Shown one piece after another: positions 18,761-27,410 of a stretch of DNA of 64,000 nucleotides. Position numbers and translations under genes: made by a program. The stretch comes from Mesorhizobium sp. M2D.F.Ca.ET.226.01.1.1 (GTDB lineage: Bacteria; Pseudomonadota; Alphaproteobacteria; Rhizobiales; Rhizobiaceae), in NCBI RefSeq assembly GCF_004022705.2, contig NZ_RZOY02000013.1, forward strand, positions 111,831 through 175,830, in the 5' to 3' direction. Each line of letters starts with the position of its first letter. Positions within the stretch are counted from its first letter, which is position 1. Under the pieces are notes generated by a model that searched no databases, was not told where the DNA came from, and saw only the letters and a list, made by a program, of their open reading frames with translations.

Positions 18761-21028
18761 GTGCGTGATTTCCTGGCGAGGCAAGTCGTGACGAAGCGAG
18801 AGCTCGGGGATTATCATTTCTCAAAAAACAACCTCTTATTGGACCGCGCTATGGAGAAACGGACCATGGAGAAAACAGACACAAAAAGAGCGGAGGCTGC
18901 GCGCATACTATGCGCGATTACTTTTCACTTTGACCAATCGCGCCTTGGTTACCTAGCAGAAGTCCTTCGTTCCCTGGCGGAATATCCGGTAGCCGCAATG
19001 AACGTCATAGTCGTAACGAACACGCTTGAGAAAAATGAATTGGGCCTACTCAATCGCCTGTGCAGGGAGACGCTCCCCGGGAACGGCGCCTCTGTCCGCA
19101 GTTGCACCGATTTGGCTGATCGTTGGGATCTGACGTGGTGTCATAAGCAGATCATCGCAATGGAGTTTGTCCAGGAGAACCACGGTCGCTATACGCATTT
19201 CATCTATCTGGAGAATGACATCCGCCTCAGCTTCCTCAATTTTTGCTATTTCGTCGAATTCCGGGAGGCGCTGCGCGGACTCGGGCTACTGCCTTCGTTC
19301 ATTCGAGTAGAGTATAATGCGGCCTTTGGCGGCTTTACGTCCAGCGATGTTTTTTGGCCGGTTTACGTGCCAGTTCAGTCCCATGTGTTGCTAGGTGACA
19401 CTGTACTGGTGAACATGCCTAACCCCTACAATCCCCTGTTTATCCTCGACCTTGAACTGGCCACGGAGTATGTCCATTCGCGCTCTTTCGACCGACAGAC
19501 AAGCGCGACGGTGTGCCCCTGGGGAGTAGCGGAACGAGCCGCCATGGGCCTGTGCCTGGAGAACGTCCCAGCGCCTTTCCAAAGTCGCTACGTCGCTCCG
19601 GTATCGCGGCTAACTGGCGCGGCTCCAGCCTTTGCCTGGGTTTGGCACATGCCAAACAACTATGCCGACAATCCGCGCTCGCCTTTGGGCAAGGTTCGAA
19701 TGGATCGAATGTTCGTCGGCGCGGGGGAACTTGGTCCGGACGGCCGCTGGAACACGACGGATTCCGTCGAAACCACCACAAGCGATCGGAACGATGTGAG
19801 TTTTGTAATCGCTGGTGAGTTCAAACGAGGCTACGAGATCAAGGCCCACGGCACAACCGAGAGCGACGCTGTGGGTACCGATGCCCCGCCGGACGAAGAT
19901 GTGCCACCTCTCCGAGATCAGTATTTTCTCATTAGTCACCATGACACGCTCGTGTTCGCAGATACCGATCTACAGCGGGTGCGCCACGCACCGTTTGGTG
20001 TCGCGCCATTAAACCTCCTCATTGAGTTAGGCGGTCAGAAGGGCCGACTGCTGTTGCGAGGAAAGTCTCCCGGAGAGGTTCGCCAGATATCGGCCGAGAG
20101 ATCCGACATCGATATCCGCGCGCAAACGGCTCGCGCTAACCTCGATTGCGATATTGAGACTTTCGCCGACGGCAGCATTAGCATCCGTACGGGCGACCAC
20201 TACCTAGGATCGGACTTGGATGGCCTAGTTCGCAAAAAGAACTGGTGTCGGGACTGGGAGCGCTACCAACTGGTGAGAAGGGACACGATCGAAGGCCTTG
20301 CGCTTCTACGCCGTTACTCGTGGCTAAGCCACACCGATCGACAGACACACTCCCTGGTCGCGCAGCCCTTCGACTTCGGCAGAGAACGGCCCACTGAATC
20401 CAGTGCGCTGGCAGCATCCCTTGCACCGGGAGCGATTGCGTTCCGTCGCAAGCTCAAATTCGGTCCAACCACTCTGAGACTGACCGAAAGGCGCCAGCAA
20501 CTCCTGTTTGAGCCGTGCGACTTGAGCCTAGGGCAACTCATCCCCGAGCGCCTAAAAATAGTAGACACCAGCACGGAAGCCGAAAGCGACTTCTCGCTCT
20601 TTCGGCCGCTGATCTGTTTCCTGCTCGGAACTGCAGACTCACAGTTTGAAAAGCTTCGGCATTCGCTGGATTCTTTAAGCCGCGTGAAGAGACTTGGAGC
20701 CACGATTGGCATCGCAAGCACTCAACCCAATACGTACTTACAGCAGCAGATCCCGGAACCATACCGCACCGACGCTTTACTCTTGAACCCTGAATCAACC
20801 CATGACAACACGACGGGCGCATTGCCAGGTATATGCGATTATCATCCAGTGGTTTTTGCGGACACAGGGTGCACGTTTGGCCCCGATTTCAAGGAACACC
20901 TTATAGATCTCCTCATTTTGCGCAGGGGCAAGTTGGTTCCGGACCCTGGGATGGCAGCCTACGCAACCGTGCCAAATCCTCCACCCTATCGAAGAGATCC
21001 GGATGACCCCTTTCCCAGGGCGCCGTAG
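18761..21028 (+). CDS. Putative glycosyltransferase with central beta-trefoil-like module
   Basis: 755 residues from GTG 18761. An ATG at 18866 with GGAG 9 nt upstream is an equally good start (720 residues). Residues about 45-330 are alpha/beta (ILCAITFHFD, then FIYLENDIRLSFLNF, with a possible ENDI metal motif, then GVAERAAMGLC), looking like an uncharacterised glycosyltransferase. Residues about 390-540 are the trefoil-like module (YFLISHHDTLVFADTD). The last 150 residues form a second alpha/beta domain with FADTGCTFGPDF. It lacks the coupling overlap of the earlier genes but runs in the same direction 54 bp after the previous stop. The family assignment is tentative. Confidence 0.62.
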   Translation: MRDFLARQVVTKRELGDYHFSKNNLLLDRAMEKRTMEKTDTKRAEAARILCAITFHFDQSRLGYLAEVLRSLAEYPVAAMNVIVVTNTLEKNELGLLNRLCRETLPGNGASVRSCTDLADRWDLTWCHKQIIAMEFVQENHGRYTHFIYLENDIRLSFLNFCYFVEFREALRGLGLLPSFIRVEYNAAFGGFTSSDVFWPVYVPVQSHVLLGDTVLVNMPNPYNPLFILDLELATEYVHSRSFDRQTSATVCPWGVAERAAMGLCLENVPAPFQSRYVAPVSRLTGAAPAFAWVWHMPNNYADNPRSPLGKVRMDRMFVGAGELGPDGRWNTTDSVETTTSDRNDVSFVIAGEFKRGYEIKAHGTTESDAVGTDAPPDEDVPPLRDQYFLISHHDTLVFADTDLQRVRHAPFGVAPLNLLIELGGQKGRLLLRGKSPGEVRQISAERSDIDIRAQTARANLDCDIETFADGSISIRTGDHYLGSDLDGLVRKKNWCRDWERYQLVRRDTIEGLALLRRYSWLSHTDRQTHSLVAQPFDFGRERPTESSALAASLAPGAIAFRRKLKFGPTTLRLTERRQQLLFEPCDLSLGQLIPERLKIVDTSTEAESDFSLFRPLICFLLGTADSQFEKLRHSLDSLSRVKRLGATIGIASTQPNTYLQQQIPEPYRTDALLLNPESTHDNTTGALPGICDYHPVVFADTGCTFGPDFKEHLIDLLILRRGKLVPDPGMAAYATVPNPPPYRRDPDDPFPRAP

Positions 21029-21057
21029 GCTGCAAAGCCAAACCTAGGAAACTTGTC

Positions 21058-21957
21058 ATGAATAGGCGCGGATTCGTGCTTCGTTTTGGATCAACTGCGG
21101 CGCTTGTAACGTTTTCCGGCAGTCTTGGTTTGAGCCATAGTGCAATGAGCGCCCAGCATCAATCTTTCGGTGCCTCCCTCCTCACCGCCCCGATCGAACT
21201 CGCCGGCGATTGGGGCCGCATGCTTCCGCGCTCCGCAGACCTGGTCGTCGAGCGCATGCGGCACGCCTGCCTGGATGGTGTCCGTCTCATCTCCGACCGC
21301 CAGCCGGCGCGGCTTCGCATTGACGAGCACACCTCCGGCACGCCGGCCATCTGGCTGCACCCCGGCGACAGCGACATGGCTTGGATCATCGTCGACATCG
21401 GCGAGCGGGACTGGTCGAAGCTTGCCTACCAGTTCGGCCATGAACTCGGCCATGTGCTTGCCAACAGCTGGCAGGCAGACGCCAAGCCGGCCCCGCCATG
21501 CCAATGGCTCGAGGAAGCCATGGTTGAAGCCTTCTCGTTGCATGGACTTGGGCGCCTGGCCAAGGACTGGAAGCAGAACCCGCCCTTCGCCGGCGACAAC
21601 GCCTTCGGCGACGCCATCGTCGGGTATCGCGAGAACATCATCAAGGGCTATCGCGCGATCGCCGATAGCCAGGGGCTTACCCGCGATGCCGCGGTATGGT
21701 TCACCGACCACCGAAGCGAAATCGAGATTCCAGGCCTCAATCCATTCGCGCAGGCGATGTCACTGACCATTCTTGCGGAGTATGAGCAGGCTCCAGGGTG
21801 CATTGAGGGCGTTGGTGCGCTCAACCGCTGGCCCGGCCGCAGCGGCGTTCCGGCCGGCGAATATCTCCAGCGGTGGAAAGAGAGCTGTGCCGAATTGCGC
21901 GCCTCACCGCACCTGCCGCTCCGCCTGGGCGAGCTTTTGCGGATTCCGCTTCGTTAG
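21058..21957 (+). CDS. Tat-exported HExGH zinc metallopeptidase-like protein
   Basis: 299 residues; ATG 21058 has AGGA 8 nt upstream. The N-terminus NRRGFVLRFGSTAALVTF is a twin-arginine-type signal. The core has FGHELGHVLANSW, an HExxH zinc site, and the later EEAMVEAF could give the third ligand, as in gluzincin-like folds. Length and pattern fit small periplasmic metallopeptidase-like proteins of unknown substrate. It follows the glycosyltransferase gene by 29 bp in the same direction and is probably in that operon, so it may process a protein exported by this system. That link is positional inference. Confidence 0.7.
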   Translation: MNRRGFVLRFGSTAALVTFSGSLGLSHSAMSAQHQSFGASLLTAPIELAGDWGRMLPRSADLVVERMRHACLDGVRLISDRQPARLRIDEHTSGTPAIWLHPGDSDMAWIIVDIGERDWSKLAYQFGHELGHVLANSWQADAKPAPPCQWLEEAMVEAFSLHGLGRLAKDWKQNPPFAGDNAFGDAIVGYRENIIKGYRAIADSQGLTRDAAVWFTDHRSEIEIPGLNPFAQAMSLTILAEYEQAPGCIEGVGALNRWPGRSGVPAGEYLQRWKESCAELRASPHLPLRLGELLRIPLR

Positions 21958-22074
21958 AGCGTTTCACGGAAACGGCGAACCGCTCTATCCTTTTGTTTTT
22001 ACGCAATTCCAGACGGAAGGCTACGGCGAAGTCGCCGACGCTAACCGCTCACACTTTTCCCGGAATTGCTCTAG
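21954..22074. repeat. Palindromic intergenic repeat
   Basis: Contains AGAGCG...CGCTCT dyads and a segment reading, on the minus strand, AGAGCAATTCC-GGAAAAG through CTTCCGTC to AATTGCGTAAAAAC. That is the same element as at 40696-40755 and part of 3674-3878. It starts at the metallopeptidase stop codon and is non-coding. Confidence 0.6.
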
Positions 22075-22215
22075 TAGAAAATGCGCACGCAGCAGAGTTA
22101 CACATTGTAGGCTCTCCGGACCTACCTTGATAAGCAGACCGCGTCTGTGCAGCGAGCAACGGTGCAATGGTTGAATGTTGGCCGGCTCTTTGGTTGACCT
22201 CATAGGAACACCGAA

Positions 22216-23073
22216 CTACCCGAGGGTTTGGCTTGCCAGGGCATAGGTCTTCGGTCTAGCCGAGCCGTCGGCGGCAAAATCGGCAAGGCGTTTGCCCAGC
22301 GACATGGTCAGCACCGTATCGAAGACCGGCATTCCAGCGTGTGACAGAAAGGCGGCGAACTCGCCACTGTCCATGTGGGTGTCGACCCGAAGGAAAGACC
22401 CCGAATTGTCGGCCACGTGCGGCCGGAGGATCGCCACAGCGTCGGCGTCGCTTTCGGCCACGACCGGCCCCACGACATGGCCTCGCCCGAACGGCCGGCA
22501 AAGCGCGAAAGCGGTCAGCTTGTTTCCGTCGAAAAGCCCGTAGCCGACCGAATGCGCGAAGAGCTTTTCAATCAGCGCCGTGCGGCTCACGCCGAACGCC
22601 GACGCGTCGAGAGCGATCGCCGCGGGAACATCGCTTGCGTCCAGCGCCCGGATGTCGCCATGCGCCTCCGTCGGGTCGCCCGTCGCCGGCACGCGGACGA
22701 CGCCCTGGCACTGATAGACGGTCTTCTCAGGCTGGAAGTCCAGCGAAAGATAGAGCCGCCGCGCGGCGCGGGTTGCGTTGAGACGCAGGTCGCACCCGGG
22801 AATCCTGTCGAAGACCCGCTTCATCAGCCATTGCGCCGCTCCCAGCGTCTGAAGTCGTGGCGAGGTGATGACCATGCCGACCGTCGCCAAACCGGCGCCG
22901 TGAGCGAACCACATGGCCGAACCCAGAACGCGGCCGATCTCGTCGAGCGCCACGAAGCCTTGTCCCGTTTCGCGCAGGAATTGCCAGTCCTCGGCCCGAT
23001 GCGGCCACCCCACCGACAGGGAGAGCGCATGCAAGCGGTCCAGCTCGACGGCTTCGATGTCGGCGATCCGCAT
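22216..23073 (-). CDS. GNAT-family acetyltransferase-like protein with degenerate CoA loop
   Basis: 285 residues from ATG 23073; a TTG at 23094 is also possible because the extra residues (KIDAF) resemble the N-terminus of its paralogue at 32299. It shares WPHR near the N-terminus, RPFGRGHVVGPV, a FLRVDTHMDSG-like stretch and the ending YALASQTLG with that paralogue, so both have an N-terminal GNAT fold and a C-terminal acetyltransferase-associated domain. The R-x-x-G-x-G acetyl-CoA loop is intact there (RNARGMGLG) but replaced here by RLQTLGAA, so catalysis is doubtful. It is transcribed away from the M20 gene. The substrate is unknown. Confidence 0.75.
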   Translation of the reverse strand: MRIADIEAVELDRLHALSLSVGWPHRAEDWQFLRETGQGFVALDEIGRVLGSAMWFAHGAGLATVGMVITSPRLQTLGAAQWLMKRVFDRIPGCDLRLNATRAARRLYLSLDFQPEKTVYQCQGVVRVPATGDPTEAHGDIRALDASDVPAAIALDASAFGVSRTALIEKLFAHSVGYGLFDGNKLTAFALCRPFGRGHVVGPVVAESDADAVAILRPHVADNSGSFLRVDTHMDSGEFAAFLSHAGMPVFDTVLTMSLGKRLADFAADGSARPKTYALASQTLG

Positions 23074-23349
23074 CGAGAAGGCATCGATTTTCAAGCTTTC
23101 GGACGGCTTCAATTCCTTGCCTCTGAAAGATTGCGTAGCGGGTGACGCAAACGCCCCTTGCCCTGCCAACGCTACACAACCAGACCGATACGATTTGCTC
23201 GAATGCCGCGCGCCAACGCAAGATTCAACTGAAACACTTCCGCTTTCGGCACGCAATCGCGAAAGAACGCGCCCATGCTCTGCGGCAATTCTGAAGTTAT
23301 GGCCAGCAGGACCGAGCCCGTAAACCCGAAAATGCCTTGAGGGGCTGGA

Positions 23350-24474
23350 ATGGACGTCTTCGACATCCTCGACCGTCTCGTCGCCTTTCCGTCGGTCGCC
23401 GGCAAGTCCAACGGTGCCATTGCGGGCTGGATCGAAGCCTATCTCCGCCAACATGGCGCAAAGGTCACCCTGCTTCCCGGGCCGGAAGGCGACCGTTCCA
23501 ACCTTTTCGCGACGATCGGGCCCGCCGATGTTCCTGGCTATATCCTGTCCGGCCACATGGATGTCGTCCCCGCCGGTGAGCCGCAATGGAGCTCGCCGCC
23601 TTTCGCGCTGCGTCGTGAGGGCGAACGGCTGTATGGACGCGGCACAACGGACATGAAGGGGTTTCTCGCCGCCGCGCTTGCGGCCGTGTCCAAGTTGGCC
23701 GGGCTTCGGCTTACCAAACCAGTCCACTTCGCCTTCTCCTATGACGAGGAGATTGGGTGCCGCGGCGTACCGCATCTGATTGCCCGGCTTCCCGAACTTT
23801 GCGCCAAGCCCCTTGGGGTCATCGTCGGCGAACCGAGCGGCATGCGCGCCGTGCGCGGCCACAAGGGCAAGGCGGCCGCCCGCGTGACCATAAGAGGGCG
23901 CTCTGGACACTCCTCGCGGCCCGATCTCGGGCTGAACGCCATCCATGCCATGGCCGATATCCTGACCGCAGCAGTGAGCGAAGCCGGGCGGCTGACGCTA
24001 GGTCCGTTCGACGCGACCTTCGAACCTGCCTATTCCTCGCTGCAGGCTGGCGTGATCACAGGCGGACAGTCGGTCAACATCATCCCCGACAGCTGCGCGC
24101 TGGACCTGGAGGCGCGCGCCATACCAGGCACCGACCCAGCTGGCCTGCTCGCGCCGGTCAAGGCGCGGGCCGAGGCTCTCGCCGCCAAGGGCTTCCAGGT
24201 CGAATGGACGCCAGTCAGCACCTATCCGGCGCTGTCATTGCCGCAGGATGCGACATTGGCTGCACTGTTGGGCAAGTTGACCGGCGAGACGCCTTTGGCC
24301 GCCGTCAGCTATGGCACCGAGGCTGGGCTCTACCAGGCGGCCGGACTGGATGCGATCATCTGCGGCCCAGGCGACATCGGCCGCGCTCATAAGCCGGACG
24401 AATACATCCTCGCGGACGAACTCGCCGCCTGCCAGCGGATGATCGAGGCGCTGGGCGCGCGTTGCGCGGCATGA
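23350..24474 (+). CDS. argE: M20 family deacetylase, acetylornithine deacetylase type
   Basis: 374 residues, the normal ArgE length. Metal and catalytic motifs are in order: SGHMDVVPA (His, Asp), GRGTTDMKGF (Asp), YDEEIGC (catalytic Glu and ligand), GEPSG, then HKPDEYI near the C-terminus (His). The dimerisation domain lies at about residues 175-285. It would hydrolyse N2-acetyl-L-ornithine or another N-acyl amino acid to the free amino acid and acetate in the cytoplasm. It starts a rightward run of catabolic genes, 13 bp before the next gene. In this company a role in degrading an N-acylated amino acid is as likely as arginine synthesis, so the gene name is provisional. Confidence 0.8.
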   Translation: MDVFDILDRLVAFPSVAGKSNGAIAGWIEAYLRQHGAKVTLLPGPEGDRSNLFATIGPADVPGYILSGHMDVVPAGEPQWSSPPFALRREGERLYGRGTTDMKGFLAAALAAVSKLAGLRLTKPVHFAFSYDEEIGCRGVPHLIARLPELCAKPLGVIVGEPSGMRAVRGHKGKAAARVTIRGRSGHSSRPDLGLNAIHAMADILTAAVSEAGRLTLGPFDATFEPAYSSLQAGVITGGQSVNIIPDSCALDLEARAIPGTDPAGLLAPVKARAEALAAKGFQVEWTPVSTYPALSLPQDATLAALLGKLTGETPLAAVSYGTEAGLYQAAGLDAIICGPGDIGRAHKPDEYILADELAACQRMIEALGARCAA

Positions 24475-24487
24475 AGGAACAACCGGA

Positions 24488-25411
24488 ATGACCTTGCTGT
24501 TCAACTCCGATGCGCGGCGCGGCGCGGTCTTCTCCGAGGCGTTCGCCGCGGAATTGCCGGACGTCCCGTTCGCCATGGATGCCGCTGCGGTCGATCTGGA
24601 CGCGGTGCGCTATCTCATCACCTGGACAGTGCCGGAAAACCTCGATCGCTACCGCAATCTGGAAATCCTGTTTTCCCTCGGCGCAGGCGTCGACCAGTTC
24701 CGCTTCGATGCGGTGCCCGCGACGGTGAAGGTCGTGCGCATGATCGAGGAAGGCATCGTGCGCATGATGCAGGAATATGTGACGCTCGCCGTGCTTGCGC
24801 TCCACCGCAACCTGCCCGCCTATCTGGCGCAGCAGCGCGCCAGCGAGTGGCGAGATATTGCGCAGCTCCAGGCCGGGTCGCGCCGGATCGGCGTGCTCGG
24901 TCTCGGCCAACTGGGCCAGGCCGTCCTCGACCGGCTGAAGCCCTTCGGCTTCCCGCTGTCGGGCTGGAGCCGCTCGCCGTGGCAGATCGAGGGCGTGCGC
25001 TGCCATCATGGCGAGCTCGGGTTGAAAGAGATGCTCGCTGCCAGCGATCTACTCGTCTGCCTGCTACCGCTGACCGAGGAGACGCGTGGGTTCCTGAATG
25101 CCAATCTGTTCGCGAAATTGCCCGAGGGCGCTGCGCTCGTCCACACTGGGCGCGGGCCGCAGCTCGACCATCAAGCACTTGTCGCCGCGCTCGACAGCGG
25201 CCATCTGTCGGCGGCGATGATCGATGTGACCGATCCCGAACCGCTGCCCGCTGGCCATCCATTCTGGTCGCATCCGAAGATCGTCCTGACCCCGCATGCC
25301 GCCAGCGTCACCCAGCCGGCGACCGCCGCGCGCGCCGTCATCGAAAACATTCGACGCCATCGCGCCGGTCTCGATCCCATCGGGCTCGTCGACCGCTCGC
25401 GCGGTTATTGA
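24488..25411 (+). CDS. ghrA: D-isomer-specific 2-hydroxyacid dehydrogenase (glyoxylate/hydroxypyruvate reductase A type)
   Basis: 307 residues, close to E. coli GhrA in length. The Rossmann motif GVLGLGQLGQAV lies at about residues 136-147, the substrate-binding Arg in HTGRGPQLD, and the catalytic Glu and His in the PEPLPAGHPFW to LTPHAAS region. The N-terminal GAGVDQF loop is typical of the GhrA subgroup. It would reduce glyoxylate or hydroxypyruvate with NAD(P)H. It sits between the M20 deacetylase and a small cupin gene with short gaps, probably in one operon. The exact substrate is not determinable. Confidence 0.8.
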   Translation: MTLLFNSDARRGAVFSEAFAAELPDVPFAMDAAAVDLDAVRYLITWTVPENLDRYRNLEILFSLGAGVDQFRFDAVPATVKVVRMIEEGIVRMMQEYVTLAVLALHRNLPAYLAQQRASEWRDIAQLQAGSRRIGVLGLGQLGQAVLDRLKPFGFPLSGWSRSPWQIEGVRCHHGELGLKEMLAASDLLVCLLPLTEETRGFLNANLFAKLPEGAALVHTGRGPQLDHQALVAALDSGHLSAAMIDVTDPEPLPAGHPFWSHPKIVLTPHAASVTQPATAARAVIENIRRHRAGLDPIGLVDRSRGY

Positions 25412-25434
25412 AGTCCAAACCGAAAGGTCATCCT

Positions 25435-25788
25435 TTGTCCCTGCTCAAATCCGTCGACACCAACCCGAGTTTTTCACCGCGCGAATCCAAGGCGTTGCCC
25501 GAGCGGATGATTGCCGGCGACCCCGCCTTCAAGACCTGGCCGCAGGACGTAGCCAAGGACGACCTCGTGCATACCGGCGTATGGGAGGCCACGCCCGGCG
25601 AGACGCGCTCGATCAAGGGCGAGACCTTCGAGTTCTGCCACATCCTCTCCGGCGTGGTCGAAATCACGCCCGACGCCGGCGAGACGGTGACCTACCGGGC
25701 CGGCGACAGCTTCGTGATGAAGCCAAGCTTCGCCGGGGTCTGGAAGACCATCGAGACGGTGCGCAAGATCTACGTCACAGTGGGCTAG
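25435..25788 (+). CDS. Small cupin-domain protein (EutQ-like / DUF861)
   Basis: 117 residues from TTG 25435, chosen because AAAGG lies 7-8 nt upstream and the protein begins directly with family-like sequence (SLLKSVDTNPSF). A single cupin barrel shows GVWEATPGETRSIKGE, EFCHILSGVVEITPDAGE and YRAGDSFVMKPSFAGVW, as in short cupins related to ethanolamine utilisation EutQ. It has no signal peptide. Such proteins act as small isomerases or metabolite-binding proteins; the activity is unknown here. It follows the hydroxyacid dehydrogenase by 23 bp and precedes an aldehyde dehydrogenase gene. Confidence 0.78.
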   Translation: MSLLKSVDTNPSFSPRESKALPERMIAGDPAFKTWPQDVAKDDLVHTGVWEATPGETRSIKGETFEFCHILSGVVEITPDAGETVTYRAGDSFVMKPSFAGVWKTIETVRKIYVTVG

Positions 25789-25942
25789 CGCGCGTCCGCG
25801 CCGGCGCGGAACCTCGGCGCGGAAGATTTTGCCGTCGCTGCCGTCCGACACGCAACATTCGTCGGCGATGGATCATCGAACAGCGCATGCTGCGTACCGG
25901 CAGGCGCTAGGCTTGAGCCGACACTGCCGAGTTGGTCTGCCC

Positions 25943-27406
25943 ATGAGCCTAAGCTTCGATCCCGACACAATTCCCCTCCCCGTTGGCCATTTCATCGGCG
26001 GCGAGCTGATGTCGGCCGAGGGCGCGATCGAGATGCGTCGCCCGTCGGACGGCAAATCTTATGCCGCCTGCCCCCTCGCTGGCGTTGACATGGTCGAGCG
26101 CGCGGTGGAAAGCGCAAAAGCGGCGCTGAAGTCCAGCAACTGGGGAGGCGTCCGACCGCGCGAGCGCACCAGGGCGCTGCAGGCCTGGGCCGACCTGATC
26201 GAGGCGGAAGCCGCAACGCTCGCCAAAGTCGAAGCACTGTGCTCCACTCGCCCCGTCGGCCAGCTTGTCGCCGGCGACATCGCCGTGACCGCCGAGCAGA
26301 TCCGCTTCTTCGCCGAATTCGCCGACAAGGAAGGCAGCGAGCTCGCCCCCACCGACGACACCAGTCTCGGCATGATCATGGGCGAGCCCTATGGCGTGGT
26401 TGGCGCGATCACGCCGTGGAATTTTCCGATCTCGATGGCCGGCTGGAAGCTCGGCCCGGCACTGGCGGCGGGCAATGCGGTCGTCTTGAAACCCTCCGAG
26501 ATGACGCCGTTCTCGGCTGTCTATTTGGCGCAGCTCGCCCTTAGAGCCGGTCTGCCCGCCGGACTAATCAACGTGGTGCTCGGCGATGGTCCGACGACCG
26601 GCACGGCGCTGACCGGCCATCCAGAGATCGCCAAGGTCAGCTTCACCGGCTCGACCCGGGCCGGCTCGGCGATTATGGAGAATGTCGCCCGCGCCGGCGT
26701 AAAGCCGATGACGCTGGAACTTGGCGGCAAGAGCCCGCAGATCGTCTTTGCCGATGCCGATCTCGAAAAGGCGGCAGCGGCCATCGCCGGCAGCGTCACC
26801 TTCAACGCCGGCCAGGCCTGCGTGGCCGGCACGCGGCTGATCGTCGAGAAGAGCATCGCCGACCGGCTGACGGGCGCCATTCTGGAGCGGATGAAAGCCG
26901 TCCGGCCCGGCCCGACCTGGGACCAGGCGACGCAGTTTTCGCCGATCATTTCGGAACGGCAGCGAGCACGCGTCGACAGCATCGTGCGGGCCGCGGTCGA
27001 AGCCGGCGGCGAATGCCTGACCGGCGGCGTGGCCATGGACGCTCCCGGCTATTTCTACGAGCCGACCCTGGTTGCCAATGTCGACCAGGCCAATCCAGCC
27101 ATCGTCGAGGAGATCTTCGGCCCGGTCTTGACCGTGCAGACCTTCGAGACCGAGGAAGAAGCGCTGGCGCTGGCCAGCCATCCGACCTACGGCCTGGCTT
27201 CCGGCCTTTTCACCGCCGACTTATCCCGCACCATCCGCATCGCGCGCAAACTGGAAGCAGGCACGGTTTGGGTCAACCGCTACAGCCGCTCGCGCGACCA
27301 CATCCTGCCGACCGGCGGCTACAAGCGCTCGGGCATCGGCAAGGACCTCGGCCGCGAGGCCTATCTCGCCAATCGCAGGACCAAGAGCGTCCTGATCAGC
27401 CTCTAG
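25943..27406 (+). CDS. NAD(P)-dependent aldehyde dehydrogenase
   Basis: 487 residues from ATG 25943. The frame stays open upstream, but similarity to the family starts at PVGHFIGGELMSAEG, so the earlier starts are not used. It has the usual ALDH motifs: ITPWNFPISMAGWKLGPALAAGN, KPSEMTPFSA, FTGSTRAG, the catalytic Glu in LELGGKSPQ and Cys in NAGQACVAG. It oxidises an aldehyde to the acid in the cytoplasm. Neighbouring genes (PuuB-like oxidase, aminotransferase, succinate-semialdehyde dehydrogenase) make aminoaldehydes such as gamma-glutamyl-aminobutyraldehyde plausible substrates, but this is inference. The next gene follows after 4 bp. Confidence 0.85.
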   Translation: MSLSFDPDTIPLPVGHFIGGELMSAEGAIEMRRPSDGKSYAACPLAGVDMVERAVESAKAALKSSNWGGVRPRERTRALQAWADLIEAEAATLAKVEALCSTRPVGQLVAGDIAVTAEQIRFFAEFADKEGSELAPTDDTSLGMIMGEPYGVVGAITPWNFPISMAGWKLGPALAAGNAVVLKPSEMTPFSAVYLAQLALRAGLPAGLINVVLGDGPTTGTALTGHPEIAKVSFTGSTRAGSAIMENVARAGVKPMTLELGGKSPQIVFADADLEKAAAAIAGSVTFNAGQACVAGTRLIVEKSIADRLTGAILERMKAVRPGPTWDQATQFSPIISERQRARVDSIVRAAVEAGGECLTGGVAMDAPGYFYEPTLVANVDQANPAIVEEIFGPVLTVQTFETEEEALALASHPTYGLASGLFTADLSRTIRIARKLEAGTVWVNRYSRSRDHILPTGGYKRSGIGKDLGREAYLANRRTKSVLISL

Positions 27407-27410
27407 AGAG

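Noticed and set aside
23095..23349. Possible gene remnants between the first GNAT gene and the M20 gene
   Set aside because: Short leftward frames exist but show no family similarity that I can defend; treated as a divergent promoter region.
22216..23946. A 576-codon leftward frame across the GNAT gene and half of the M20 gene
   Set aside because: Only the last 285 codons resemble a protein family; the rest is antisense to the M20 coding region.
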